From: Pogona vitticeps
Lineage: Eukaryota > Chordata > Lepidosauria > Squamata > Agamidae
Length of the DNA stretch: 64,000 nucleotides
Assembly (NCBI RefSeq): GCF_051106095.1
Contig: NC_135783.1
Coordinates: 64,352,447-64,416,446 of the forward strand
Reading direction: 5' to 3'
How positions within the stretch are numbered: position 1 is the first letter of the stretch; the number at the start of each line of letters is the position of its first letter. This document shows, in pieces, positions 12,101 to 27,237 of the stretch. Made by a program: the position numbers and the translations under genes. The notes under the pieces were generated by a model. The model searched no databases. It worked only from the letters and a program-made list of their open reading frames with translations, and was not told where the DNA came from.

Positions 12101-15100
12101 GTTTTAGGCAATTTACCAATAAATAAATATTCCAAATCAAAAAGTCATTTTGTTTTCTAGGCTTTAAAATTGCTTATATTTATTATTGACAAAAAATAAA
12201 GAATGAGTAAGAAGAAAAACAAAGGGGAAGCTCTGGGGAATTAATCTCTTACAGTGCCAGATTCAAATTCGATTAATATTGAATAGAAAAGGACTAGAAA
12301 TACAAGTGATATCTTTGGGTTTAGGAGTGCTAAATAGAAGTTCATGATGCTTGTCAATTTTTTCTGCCAAACTCTCCAATGAAAGCCAAATTTCAGTTCC
12401 TATGTTGTTACCGGTTGTAACTTGTTGGCTGAGCTGCTAATCCTTATAATAATTTTGCAAATCTGGAATCTTTATTGCTTGAATTTTAATAAATGGTGGA
12501 CTTGGCAGTTCTTCATTTTTACTACAATTCACATTTTTTTGAGTTTGCCCATCTGCAATACTGTATGAAAATTGATAAGAGTCTGAAACAAATAATTAAA
12601 TTATTAACATTCATCTTTAAGGTCACAATCCTACCTAACCACTATTGGTTGAATTTTTCCCACCTGGCTATTTGCTGCTTCAGATATCTGTTAAAATTAA
12701 AAGAGACTGACTGCTTAAGGTTACGTTGCAACATAGCTCAAACAAAAATCGAGTTGCTGGAATACCAGCTGCTTCAGACAAAAAGACATGACATCTTTTT
12801 CACACATGAAGCTGAGAACTTTCCATTTCATTTTGTTAACTGTACATCTGGAGGCTCTCCCCAACAACTGAAATAGTTCAATTTCTTTTTGCAAGGTGAT
12901 CCAATTCCAAGATATTGAGAGATGGCTTGAATAATCCAGCCCCCAATTTTTTAGCTTGGAAATTTGCAAAACAGGGATTTGGGAAGGCATATTACATACA
13001 CATGTGATGCAGAAAGACCACAATGAAAAATCACAGGTGATTTGAATGCAAACACAGGAAATGTTGCATATACATGCTTGATACAGGTTAATGTTTTTCT
13101 TCTTTAATATGTATTTAAAACTCCTGGCTGGATAGCTCAGTGATTTAGGTATCTGGCTGTGGAACCAGAGGTTGGGAGTTCCATTCCCCACTGTGCCTCC
13201 TGCGAGGACAGCCAGTCTCTGTGGTCTTGAGCAAGCTGTCCAATCCCGGCACACCCCCAGAAAAAGGGAAGAATGAACCACTTCTGAGTACTTTCTACTG
13301 AGAAAACCCTGAAAAGGGTCACCATAAGTCAGAATTGACTTGACAGCACATAATTAACATTCCTTACCTTTCCATCTGGATACTCTATTTTTTCTTTCAC
13401 TTCTCCATCTTCCTTGCTCTCAATATGTACTGATGTTCTTCTTGATAGTATTGATTTCAAAGGAGAAGTCTATCAACAATCAAACATAGATTTGTCTGCA
13501 CATACCTTTCTAAAAAAGCCCATATAAGAAATATGATACATTATTCTAGAACAAGCTAAGGGCTGAACACTTCAAATATTAGTGATACAGATAATGTAAA
13601 TGTGTAGAGAAAAGATCTAACAGTCTGTTGAGAGACCAAACCTTTCTTGCAGCAGAAATATTTTCTGAAGGTGTTGTCCTGCCATTTGAGATTACACTGC
13701 TTCTTCCAGAGGAACCAGTCATCGCAGCCACTTCTCCAGAGGTCTTCTTACATCTCTGAAGGCTCTCCTTCTCCTACAGAGATTTTGTACAGAAATCTGA
13801 ACTCACTCAACAAGTACGTATGCTTAAAGCAGGGCTGATCTGGAATGTTTTGCTGCCTAAAGCAAACAACAAGCTGGCATCTTCTTCCCATTCCATTTTA
13901 CAGATGGTAGCAAACAGCGATTAGGTTTTAGTTCAGCTCTAGCAATGGGATAGTGTCCTCCACTACACCTGAGGAAGTAGCCTAGTCCAGCAGATGCAAA
14001 ATAGGTTGTGTGTCCTACACAGCTCTGTCCTCCTTCACAAGAACCAGACAAGAATTTGAGTGGGAACAACCACCATTAGGAATCACTAGCATTTCTTAGC
14101 TAAGGCAATCTTCACACTTAAGGTTTTAGGCATGTTTTCTGTATAAAGGATTGTATTTAATGCTTGTAAATTAACTTACCTTTTCCATGTTATCCAAGAC
14201 TGTGGATCTTAGAATGTCATTATTCTGGCTATTTAAAAAAGCTGCACCTTCTGAACTGTCTGAGGTGGAAAAGTATGCACCTAGAGGGATTAAAATATTT
14301 ATACTATCAGTGGTCACCTATCAAACCTGATTCAAAGCCTGTTTTTGAGTCCAACACATTGTTTACGTTGCTAGCCGCTGGCAAAAGCAACGTTTTTGAA
14401 AAACAGGACATTCTGTTTCTGCTTATTGTATGCCTACTATACACATATATTTTACCTTTCACATATGAAGACTCACTGGTATCCTTAAATACATTCAGGT
14501 TAGAGGAAGACAATGGGGAGTTCCTTCCATAACTCTGTTGCTGAATCTGATCCACCTGAGATGATGCCTACAATAAAGGGACCACATTTAAATTAAAGCA
14601 CAACCCTCCTACCCACAAATGATACTATCTGGGTATTAAAAATAATTAATAAGAGATCTTCTCATATTTTACAAAGCTATAACTGAGCCAAAGAAAAAGA
14701 AAAAAATGTTTTTAGAGGGGAAAATTATGGGGTTATATAGAAAACTTTTAAGATGTTTTCTGAAAAGTGTCAGCTTTCTGGGTGATTTGGGGCTACAATT
14801 GTGATTGTTTCTCTCATTAAGCAATCATTTTGAGAGGGTGTGGTTACATTAATGGCAGGGAGCAAGCTAGTCTGGGATGATTTTGAATGGCTGGGCTTGA
14901 TTTAAGTGATTTAACCAAGCCCAGTGGTTCACACAAAAATCACTTCTGCCAATATTCTCAAATGACTTAATAAGCAAGCCACCTCAGGTGATCAGCCAAT
15001 TGATCACTTCCTCTGCCCCTTGGCAGAGGTGTAGTGTATTGTTTTTTTTTTAACTATATGTGGATGACCGGTGATGAGCTGTAGCAGTTATTTTAAAAAA

Positions 15101-18100
15101 TCTTTTATTTGCCTTCTCTTAAAGGGCTGGTTGAGACACGAATTCGAGTCAAAGCCATCACCATGGATTCAACTGAAGGCAGTTTTGTGACCGGACTGTT
15201 ATAAAGCAAAGAAGATGTTGTTTTATTATTTGTTTAAATAGCTGATGCAGTTCTTCAGCAATAGTCCATTCTACAGTCAAATTTTTTCCCCACTTCTCTT
15301 GCCTCTCCGATGAGGAGTGATGAATTTGCCAAATAACTTCACAATAAGTCACTTCACAACCTTGGCAAATTCAAATCAGAAGGCTTGATATAGATCAGTT
15401 CCAGCCCTCAGATGTGCCCAAACCAAAACAGAGCAATTCCACATGCACCAAAAAAGCAGATGTCCCTGATAGGGGTGCAGGAAGGTACAAAAATGATGGC
15501 TCTGGGGGGTAGGCTGGCTTGATCCAACAAAGATGTTGTCTGATATCCATCTTTAAGAGCAAACCCACCCATTCCTGCAGTGCACCAAATAGTGGGCTAA
15601 ATGCCTGTGGAGTCAGCCTCATAGCCTCTTCCTTTTGATAAAATCCATTACAAGGAAAGCCTCAGGATGCTCATCAGTATTACAAAAATTGCTACAGCTC
15701 TCAAGAAGTTTATATCTGGAATTTATGCCATGAAATACAGGTCAGAAGCAACAACTAAAGGAAGGCAAAGGTAAAAGGCAGTTGTTGAGAAGCACTATTT
15801 TAAGCCTTATCTCCATCTCGATTGTCCTGTAACAAAAGGAAAAAGTGAGATGTACACCACTTTCACTTCCACAGACATTCCAAGGATAGTCACTATTCAT
15901 CTATTGCTTTAGTCCCTCTGCCACCCCTGCATTACATTCAGGTTTGCTGGACCTCCTTAAAACCTAGCGAGGAAGGGAAGAAAAAAGGCAGGGCAGTAAT
16001 CTTTAAGCAGCAGGTTTTGTGTTGTAAAAACGTAGGGAAAAAGCACAACTTCAGATACTTAAGAAGCTAGGCTATTTAGAGACTCTGTGTTACTTTCTCT
16101 ACTTCAAATGGTGTCTGATGAGGCGTCTTTCGTCCTGTCGGCGTCACACTTCTGTTATGAAGGGTTTTAGGTGGGCTCTTCATTCCTGGTTCTCCTGTCG
16201 TGGATTTCAATAACTCAGATTTCTGCCATTCACTTCTTGTTGCCTAGATGTCATTAAAAAAAACACAATAGGCTCTTGGAAATCCACAACATATTTCTTA
16301 ATATATGATTACTTAATTAATGGATGCACAGGTGGTGTTTTCAGACATTCAACATAATTCATTATCTAGTTGTAATAGTTAAAACAGCCCTATAATCACT
16401 AGAATTAGTTAATGAAGCATTTACAGTATAAAGTTAAGTAATCCCACATATTGGAGGGAATGGCGCAGAGAATAGCTTGGGCCCCTGTGAGGAGGAGAAT
16501 AGAGAGACCACTAAGAGTGAGCCGTCCCCTCAGGTAATTGAGGTAGAATCAGAAAAACCAAAGAAACCCGAGGCAAAAAGACAAGCAGAAGAGGTAGAGG
16601 AAAGTCGCGAGACGAAAGTAGAAAGAGCTCGAGAGGAAGGAGCGTGCGCGAAAGAAAAGCAGTTGAGACCGTTAGATAGACCAGAGGGAGGAGACAGGAG
16701 ACCAGTTCATGGTGAAAGGGAGAAGAAACCAGTAGAAAGACCTGAGGTGTTAAAAGAGAGAGAGAAGATAGATGTATTCTTAACAACTGAAGAAGGAAGC
16801 GTTTCTAAAGAGACGGAGAAAGTGTCTGTCTTTAGAGAGAGCGAATCCGGGAAAACAGAGAGAGATGTCCAAGTCTTTTCAGTTCCAGTTAAAAGACCCT
16901 CAGTGAATCTAACGAGTGAAGAGGAAGAAAACCGAGCTAGCAGTAAGATGAGACCCATCATCCCTGGTTTGAGTCCGGAGGAATGGAAGGTGCTGGTGTA
17001 CCCGATGAAACAAGGTCCAGCACGTCTGGTACATCATATCCCACCAGAATTAGAGGAAAGAGTCCAGAGAGAGGGAGACTGGGCCCGCCACCCTTGTTGC
17101 GGGACCCTGTGTGCAGTACTAAACAACTTCATGAGGCAACCAACGGAGGAGGAGGAAAAAGCAAGAATTTACTATTAAAAGATTTGAATGAAGAAAAATC
17201 CATGTTATGGTTTTGGGAGAGTTCTCCTCCCCAGTTATCAGTTCAAAGTTCTGTTGTTTGTAACCAAGAAGAAGAAGTGAACCCAATAGTGAACCCAATT
17301 GTTAATAAAAATACTTTAATTTTCAATTCTGACTCCTCTTTTGTCTCCCCGGGAAGAATTACTCCTCAAGGTAATAGAGAACCCACTCACAGCCCCTCAA
17401 TGAGTTCACTGAAGAAACAACAGTTGAACCTATGATTTCCTGAATTGCTCCTGAGTATCTTCATCTCTGCACAAAAGTTAGCATCTTCAATGCCACACTG
17501 GGATTGATCTTCAGACTCTGTAGCCCACACGCTACACTACATAAGCTCTGATTGTATATATTATGGGATTGTTTCAAATTTTCTCTGCATCAAAATCACA
17601 TGTCTTACTTGTGTGTTCCTATCTTTCGGGACAAATACGTCCAGTGGCATTTTCCTTCCTCCATGCCCACTGCCAGGACTTCCAAGGCTCCCTCGCAGCA
17701 CTCCCTCTTGCAGGTCCTCTGGAGGTGATGCTCCACTCAAAATAGCTGCTGCGACCTGATAAAGAGAAGACTACATATTACCAATGTTTCATGTGTGTAC
17801 AAGTAAATAAAAATGGAGACTGGCAGTGCCCTAACTACGTAGGTTTTTGCTAGGAAGAAGAGGGAGAAACTTCCCCAAGGTTTCATGTCCCTGTATGGCA
17901 CTGGCTGGTTCAAAGCATTTTGCAGCAAGGGACAAGGCCTGCCCCATCTCTGCCCAACTCCATGGTGATGATGAGACAGGCACGTGAATATTGTTTCATC
18001 ACTTGTGGCAAAAAGACAGCACCTTCCCTGCACCTGAGGCCAGGAAAGTAACTTAGGAGAAGCAGAGCAGGTCACCTGCCATATGCAGCAATAGCCACTC

Positions 18101-21100
18101 TATGTCATTCAGCCTTTTCTGCCCCTAGCAGTTGCCTCACTCTCCCTAAGGCTAGGGCTCCCCCTGTAGGTTCCACTTCAAACTAACCTGCCATTGAGGA
18201 TGTTCTAGGTCTGATATTTACCACAGTGGGTTCTGGTGCTGCCCTGCAAATAGATCTGACAATGAGGGAAGAAAGAATGGGAAGTTCAACCTTCCTTCAA
18301 CCCTTCAGGAAAAGTTCACAAGCCTGCTCTAGCAGTATAACTGAACGGCAGTCGTTCCCCACCTGAAGAATATTCAGACAGTGGGGCAGCCACATACAAG
18401 AGTTGTAGTCTTTCCTCAGACATAAATATAGGGACAGAAATCAAGAACCCAAACACAGGCTGTGAGCCTGTTTACTGTACCGGTGTTTCTGTTCTTCTGC
18501 TAGGAAACTCCATGTGCCCATGCGTTCTTTCCGCTTCCATCTTCTGATGCTCAGAGGTTCTGAGCTCGTATTGAAGCTCCAGGTTCTGCTTGGTCAAAGC
18601 TTCAACTTGGCTTCTTAATTTGTCATGAGCAGCATGCCACTGGGTCTCATTTCTCCTAAACGCCTCCTGCAGCCCAATTATTTGCTGCTTTAACTTCTGT
18701 CATCAGGGGGTTAATAGTAGTAGGATTAGCAGCAGCAAAATCAACAACAGCAGCAGCATTTCTATACAGAAATTTCCTCATTCCTGTATAGGCTAGAGCT
18801 GAATCTGTACTTATAACTTTCCTGGTGCTTATAGTTGCAGAAAAGAGAGTTTACCTTTTATGTTCCACCCTCCCTCCCCCAAAGAAGCCCCAAATGGTTC
18901 TAAAACTAAATGTCTCTCAGAAGGATGCTAAGAGTGACAGTAATTTGGACTTCCACAATAAATGGCTTAATAAAAAAGATTTTTGAAAGGTGAGAGAGAG
19001 GAAAGGGAAATAGCCCCATAGCAACTGCAAACTTCTATTCCTCCTCCACAATTATTCTGTTTCATTTGATAATAATCATGTGCCGTCAAGACAATGCTGA
19101 CTTATGGATTTTCCTTGGTTACCTACAAGTACAGGGTGATGTCAAAATCTACAGTGCATGAGAGGACAGGTGGGCAAGAAGGCACAAAAGAACTAATAGA
19201 ACGATGGGAACATTATGCACTCAGAAGGTCTGTCTTGCAGGAAGACCTAACGGTAAAAAAGATTTTCCCATTTGTTTAATTAATGATTAAAAAAAGAAAA
19301 TTTAATTTTCAAAAATTTATATCTAATTTGTATCTGGGAAAAATAATAAACATTCTACTATACACTTTATGTTCTACAAACACTTGTATTCATGTTGCTA
19401 ATATATATGGATTGTCAGAAGTGGATTCAAGCTGATTGCTGTCCTCCCTGAAGCAAATGAAAACAAACAGTATTTTCTCAAATCAATCAATAAATCAATA
19501 AATGAATAAATCAATCCTGGGCAATATGCCAAATATCACAGGTTGCATTTTGATTAGCCATGTAATTTTTAAGGCTTGCACTTAGCTTTGCGTCAGTCGT
19601 TGCCCACTTTGGTACATTCACCTTCTGAATTAGTGCACTGTTCCAGTGAAGCTTGTGAAACCAGTAGTAATTGGAATACTCAGATGGAACCACATGCCTT
19701 CCTTCGCTGTCTCCCCTGTTTGCTATAGAATGCTGCTGGACACAAACTCTGTACCAAGTTTGGGAGACAGTGTCATTCAGGGGTTCCAACTCCATATTCC
19801 AGTTATCTCTCTACTGGACCTGTTTTCAATTTCAAGACTAACAAAGCTTGATATAATAATTAAGTAATCTTATTTCGCCCGATATGCTTGCACAGCTACC
19901 TTTTCTAAACTATCAGTAATCTTATGTATCCCTTCTGCCACAAGTCTGCCATTAATTTTCACAGTTGTTTCATTGTTTTTGTCATTATTTTATTTTTCTT
20001 ATTGCTATCATTATTGTTTATGATTACATGTCCTTCTTTTAGCCATCCAGAGTAGCAGCTAAGTAGCTATTACTTGAGCAGAATGAATGAATGAATGAAT
20101 GAATGAATGAATGAATGAATGAATGAATGAATGAATGAATGAATGAATGTGTGCCATCAAGTTGATTCTGACTCATGTTGACCCTTTCCAGGGTTTCTTA
20201 GGAATTGAGTACTTGGAGGTGGTTTGCCATGCCCTTCCTCTGGAGACATCCTGGGACTGTACAGCTAGCCCCAAACCATACAGGCTGGCTCTACTTGCAG
20301 GAGGCACAGTGGGAAATCAAACTCCCCATCTCTCTGGCTCTGCAGCTGGCTATCTAAACTACTGAGCTATTCAGTCAGCTCTCTGTTCCATTCAGGAGTT
20401 CTGAATAAAATGCAGAAAGATTTTATTAAAATATCTATGGGAGCGAGAGGTGACGGATCAATAGTTAACTGGACAGCCAAATTCACTGTGCATTTCAGAT
20501 TTCAATAATTTTGGACTCAAATAAAAACTGACATCACAATGTTAGAATGGCCATGGGGCTGTCTTCATTACAACTGAAATTCTTGCACCCATGGAAATCA
20601 GTTCCAAGGTCATCTGAACTTAAGTCTGCTGTGTGTTTCTTTTGGTTTATCCTGTTTTAACCTGAGTGGATTACCAAAAATTGCACTTAGATTCTACTCC
20701 AAAATGAATGAGAACACAGCATCAAATAGTTCTATATACCCATCTGAAATAATACACCCAGACGTTCAGTAGGATTGTAGCACAGAATGCCACTTACCTG
20801 TATTTCACTTACTTCTCCTTCTTTTTTAATTATTATTGTGTGCTTTTCAATGTTTCCCCCTTTTTTCTCCATTTTCAGAGCTTTGTCACTATTGCACTCT
20901 TCCAGGGAATGCATCTTCCCAGGACTGTGTGCCTCAATCTGGTTTATTTGTTGTCTGTTGAAAGATAAACTATTTGGTAATTATAAAAACAAAACCTGGA
21001 ATCCCACATATACAGGAAGGAAATGGTTTAATTGCATTTCTTGGGCTGTTTGTGTTTTACTTATTACTATGAACTCAGTTTCCTCAACATGCATGTTTAG

Positions 21101-24100
21101 ACTGTGTTTATTATTTACTTAATTGACTATATCGCGTAATCTGCCTTTTATTACCCATAAAAATGAGTTATTAAGCACGAAGTAGCTACAATACATGCCT
21201 GGATTTATCTTTGGTCTGATGAGACATGATTTGTATATTCAGTTCAAGGCTGAATTATTGTATAGGCTTTGGAACATCTCACTCTTTTAATCTTTTCTTT
21301 CAGTCTCCATTAGTTCTGCCAGCATCTTTTTTTTTAATTGCATCCATGGATTCTGATGCTTTTGGGCATTGCAAATATTGTTTGGAAACTAAATAGCACC
21401 ACTTCAAACATATGCATATGAAATGACATTTATTGTCATTTTTCTTCAATGAAGAGAAGCAACACCAGATATGTATGTCCAATTACAATAAACGAATAAT
21501 AAATACACATTAATTTCATACCTGAGAACAGCCATTGCTTTTGCTTGTTCTTCTTTCATCTGAGCCAGCAAAGAGGTTTCTTTTTGGTGCACTAGAGCCT
21601 CCCCTTCATATTCCTCTAACTTGTCCATCTGTCTGTTCTGAGCATGCTCTACAAAGACATTCATAGTTACATCACATGATTAGTCACTCACAGACACTGT
21701 GTGCAAAAAAGGGAGCAAAATTAGATTGTGCAAGTATTAATAAAGTTCATTGGCATTCCCTATCAAAATGCATTGCAATGTGAAAGAAACTTTAAATATT
21801 ATCAGAGTTCAGGCCCCACAAGTGCACTTGTAAAGTGCAATATAATGATACAAATAGTTACCATGAATTGCTTTGAAATTCATGCTGTCCAACATAGAGG
21901 CACTACAGCAATCTGCAAATCACAGTTTAGACCAATTTCATTTGGGATATGATTGCTTCCTAGCTGCAATATATGACAAACCAAAAATGAGCTGGGTTCA
22001 CATATATTTTTTTTAAAAATCACAACTAAATCAAACAACCAATAGCTGTGCATTACTGTTGAAGCAATCCATTACTGAATTTGCCAACAAAGGACTAGCT
22101 AGCAGATGGATCCATGTATTTATTCTTGGAAGAATGCAAGCTATGTTGTCTAAAGGAAAAGTCACTGATGCCTTTTTAAAGTCTTACCTTCAGTTGCTCT
22201 CTTATCTTCTGGATTTGCTTTACTCTTAAACACAGGGAAGAGGCTGGCCACAAGATGGCTTGCTGAAGAAGAAGGCTTCAAGCTAAATTCTCTGTTATCA
22301 CTGTTGCCCATAAAATTCCTTTGTATTTCAGGGTCTCTCCCTCCTATTGCAGTTTGTGAGGAATGAAAGGGAGATTTTCTAAAAGGAGAGTAGTTTTTTC
22401 CATGATTCAGGCAACCATCTCTGAGGCTTGAGTCACTGCTGCTGCTGCTGCTGCTTGTCACAACAGAAGTGTCCTGTTTTTGTGCTGGTTCCCGACCACC
22501 ACACCTCTTGGCAAGCAATATCCCATGGTTTTTCAATAAATGATCTTCAGCTCCACTAGGCTCATCAGTGGCATAGTCAGCATCAGAAAGATCTAAGCTC
22601 TTACTTGTGATGGCTCTAGTGTGGGTACTGTGTCTTAATGGGTACCGAGAGCAATGAGATTTAGGCTCACCTTCACTTTCGGTAGAAGTGCTGTCTGGAT
22701 CAGAGAAGATTTTTCCTTCCCATTTGTTAGTAGTGCCTGCACTGCTGTGGTGCTCCCTCTGCAAATCGGCAGTCATAGTCACCTGACTTCTATCTGGATT
22801 AGATGTAATTTTTACTATTTGATCATTAACTTTCTTAAACCCAGGACTAATTTCTATTTGGATCTCTGGGCTTTTACCCACAGCATCATGATATTCATGT
22901 TTACACTGTCTGTCCTTACTGACACCTTGAATAACCTGAAATATGGAGTTCTGATCCTCTTGAGGGGTTTGATTGATTTCTGTGTTGTAAAACTCAGAGA
23001 CATTTGCTGAAGCATCCATGGGTTTTCCTGCCACCTGTTGTGATACACTTTTCTCTGTGCTCTTCGTAAGCTGGAATGAAACCTTAGAATCTATGGGTCT
23101 GTCCTCCAGAACTTTCTGGTGTGGTTGACAACCAGGATATGAGGCTTCCTTATTTCCAGTCATTTGTGCCTTGATTTCATTTTCATTACATTTTTGTGAA
23201 CAGCTGGAACAATTAATCTGAGATAATAAACCAGATCCTTTCTCACTTGTCAACTCTTCACCATCAGGATCGTGACTACTCTTGCTGCCTTTTTTAATTC
23301 CCTGCTTTCCACCATGGTTATTATACTGATTTCTTCTGTCATCCTTGGAAATGATACAATCTGTAATGTTATCATTCATAAACAGCACTGAGGGGCTACT
23401 AACTTGTCTTTTCAACTGCCGACATTTTCCCAGAAGTTCTCCTGTATTCTGTTCAGCAAGCCACACGGAATTATTTCGGCAATCAAAGCTGACTCTTCTG
23501 TGACTTCTGGCCAGAGTCTTATCAGGTTTTCCTTTATTTTTTTCAAACCTTGCAATTCCTTCCCCACATTTCAGAAATGACTTCTGAGCAGTTGCTTTAG
23601 TCTCACAGGAGGTCTACAAGCGATACAATGATACAAGACAGCAGTAATATTTAACATGGAAATCTTAATAATATATAACACCAAGAGCATCCATGTATGT
23701 TCCTACAACAACTCCATTTATGCTTGTCATCTTTAAAAACAGAGAATGAACGAAAAAGGTAATCCATTCCATGCTCGTTCCCACTGTCTGATTGTCCAGC
23801 CTCACAGAAACACACCAGCTCAGATGGCTGCAGCAGGAAGAGAACATTAAGCGAATGAAGATGGTAAACAGAACTGGAATATAGTTTAGTATTAGGCCTA
23901 ATTTGTGTAAACAACAAAAAAAAATTTTTTTTGGGGGGGGAAGGAAAGATGAAAGATGCTGAACTCAATATTGTCCCTGTGGTATCTCCATGGCAAATGC
24001 TAATGCTGAACCTAACTGTACTTGTGATGTTTGTCTATAATCTTTTCCTGTCATTTGAAGGATAACCAAGGCCGCCACCATAGCACAGATGTTCTCAGGA

Positions 24101-27100
24101 GGAAGAAACCACAGGCCTTATTCCAGCAGACATCAAATCTCAGCTCTTCTCACTCCCTTTTTGAAACTTTGCAAAATCCCTTGTAATGACGTGGCTGTAC
24201 TATGCACCATTTCATGTCACAGTTACCACTGGAACCACTGTTAGTATTCTTAACATCTTTGCACTTTGAATTGAGGTTTAGTGATCTTCAGTAATCTAGC
24301 ATCATAACTCCTGACCCACCCTACAGTGGAGACAGCCACAGAAACTAGCTCATTCCTGTTTCTTTATTTTTCTTTTTTGAACCATAGAATAATTGAGTTG
24401 GAAAGGGCCTATAAGGTCATCAAATCCAAGCCCCTGCTCAATGCAGGAAACCAAATCAAAGCAGATCTGACAGACGCGTGTCCAATTTTCTCTTGAATGC
24501 CTCCAGCACTGTAGCACTCAGCACCTCCTGAGGTAACTGAGTCCATTGTACTACTGCTGTTCAACCTAAATCTGTCTTTCTGCAGCTTCAGCCCATTATT
24601 ATGTGTCCTTCACTCTGGGATGATCGAGAACTGATCCTGCCCCTCCTCTGTAAGTATTTGAAAAGTGCTATCATATCTTCTCTCAGTCTTCTTTTCTCAA
24701 GGCTAAACATGCTCAGTTATTTCAGTCTTTCCACAATCCTATACTTTTGAGTAAAGGACTGAATAGACATTTTCCCCTCATTGTACCTTCGTCTAAATAT
24801 AGAGAAAGGCAGAAGCAAAATCTGCACGTAAAAATGTGACTATCTTACACCACTGTGTCGTAACAATGTAGAATGAGAACAACAAGAATATTAGTAACTG
24901 TTTAACCAATTGCTTCTAAGCCTCTTGGTTAAGATCAAGGCTAGTATTTGTATAACACACAGCTGCAACGGTGTCAGATTACATGTTAAAATAAACATGT
25001 ATTTCCTCCTCTTACAAAATTTGCCACAATGCAAACAAAACTGATATACCCTAGTTGAATAAATATAAAACAAAAGCAGGGTAATTTGCCAGATGAGGAC
25101 TGAAGCAACTTCATTTTAAAACAAACTGACAATCGTTTCCTCTTACAGGAACTGTAAAGAGTCTTATTTAGTTTGGGCCTATATTTTGAAAAGAGGGATA
25201 AAAATGGAAAGACATACCAACAAAAATGAGACTTGAAAGGGTGAGTTGCTTTTGCCACTGAAAGCCCTAATGAGATTTCTTCAAAGTTGGATCGTTTTAC
25301 TAACATGGCGCACGGCATGACAGTACCTGTTGCAGCTTTTCTGCACTCTGGGAATCTATTTTAAGTTGTTCTTCAACAAATTCTTCAAATGTTCTCTGTC
25401 TGACTCCAATTCCAGGTCGGATTGGTCTAAAGAAATAAAACAGCAGGTCTGAACAAAGAATGTGCAACAGTCCTTCAGCGTTATGATTAATTACAGCCGA
25501 GGCGAAGTATGCTAGGATTCAGCTTAGAAAGTGAGGTGGAGACAGAATGCTGATAAGGGAAGTGATGATGGGCATCCTGGTGGTGTTTTTACAAGATGCC
25601 CCACTTCTTCTCATTATGCCAAATCTAATTAGCTCACATTTATCACCAGCCTCGTGCAGGACTGTTTGTATTGTGGTCTGTTAATTCTGAGCTTGTAGCA
25701 ATGCTGCTCCTATAAACACGAACACTTCAAAATCTATTTGATTTAAACTGGAGATTCAAATCATAGCTCAATCACAGAGTTGACTGTATAATTTCTGGTT
25801 ACTTGTAATCTCATAGAAAAATATATATCTCAGGGTTGTTGTAAAGGTAAAATGGAATGCCTACAGAAAAAGAGATCAATATAGCATTTAGCAAAAAAAA
25901 TTGACACTAACCAGTTTTAAAGTTATTCTTTAAAAGTTTTATTTTTATGTATATTTGTACACAATGCCCTCTCACCTGTCATCTCCATTTCTATTTCTTG
26001 TATCCATTCTCACTCCAAAAGGGGAAGGGGAAGAATTTTCAAATATTTGTTTTTCTCCTTTTTCTTCTCTAATAGTGGGCAAGGTTTCAAACCAAGACTC
26101 TTCAATCAGGAAACAAAAGAAGAAAAACTCTTCTAAATTAATTAGCTTTTAAAGCGGGGGAAAGGTAATCGTGTCATAAAGGCAAATTTCCATGTAGAAG
26201 TGGGAAATGGATTGAAAAAAATTTACGTTTTCTAAACAAACCTATCAGAGTCGGAACAATTATTGTAATTCATGTTTCGGAGGAAAAACACACAGAAAAT
26301 GCTAGCATAAAACAAAGATACAAAACAAAACAAAACAAGACAAAACATGTGGCACCATTAAAATATGTGCCACATGTTTTTGCCTTTTTTGTTTTGTTTT
26401 GTTTCTTTGGTTTTTGCCTGATATGCATGCACTAACATGGCTACCTCCTCCAAAACTACAGGAAACAGTAAAAATTGAATTGCCCAGGGATGCCATTGAT
26501 GGTTTCTCTGTAAACAAAGGACAGCAATTTCAGAGAAAAGGACAAATATGAAAGCATGCATAAACAGAAATATTCCCATCGTCACCTTTTACTCCAGCAT
26601 TGTTCTCTCGTTCAGCATTCTGTCTGAAAGACTCTTCTGTAGTGGCTTCATAACTTTTAGGTATAGGTTCTATATTTGCTCCTATTTAGACAAGATTTTT
26701 TTAAAAAAATTAGGATACTATCCTGAATATATCAGAACTACATAAATGTAGGCTTTTGTAATTCTACTCAGTATCACAGAGGCTCCCATGCAGAACCAGC
26801 AAGAGAATTCATAGAGGTAGTAAGGAAAACCACTGGCATTATTTTGAACTACTAACATTTTTGCAGCACTCAGATAAGTGCACACACATAAAAGGAAAGG
26901 GGGAATGAATTTGCAAGGCAAACTAAGAGCTATGTACCTTCATCCCATGTGCAAAGTTCCTACTTAGGTACCTCCATTCATACATAGACTGATCAATATG
27001 ATAAGGAACCTTATGATCTTGCCCCACTAGATCTTGTCCCACTACATCACATACTTAAATTGACTCAATTTTGGACAATTTATGAAAAGAGCTAACCCCA

Positions 27101-27149
27101 GGCTCTAAAGGAAGCAAAGAGGCTGCCCAACACATTTTTCAATGTATGC

Positions 27150-27237
<88 letters not shown>

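Larger units (their letters stand above)
7622..13367. other. Longest TCP10 coding intron (5.7 kb)
   Basis: No exon signal found. It holds the hAT MITE, the AAAT/GATA microsatellite, the RTE fragment and two SINEs listed separately. Confidence 0.6.
18697..20797. other. TCP10 intron with SINE and (GAAT)n
   Basis: Holds the GAAT microsatellite and the reverse SINE listed separately; nothing else recognised. Confidence 0.55.

Noticed and set aside
12721-13281. 186-codon minus-strand frame
   Set aside because: Covers intron and a SINE; no protein resemblance and no splice support.
22654-23010. 118-codon plus-strand frame inside TCP10 exon 7
   Set aside because: Antisense shadow of the real coding exon.
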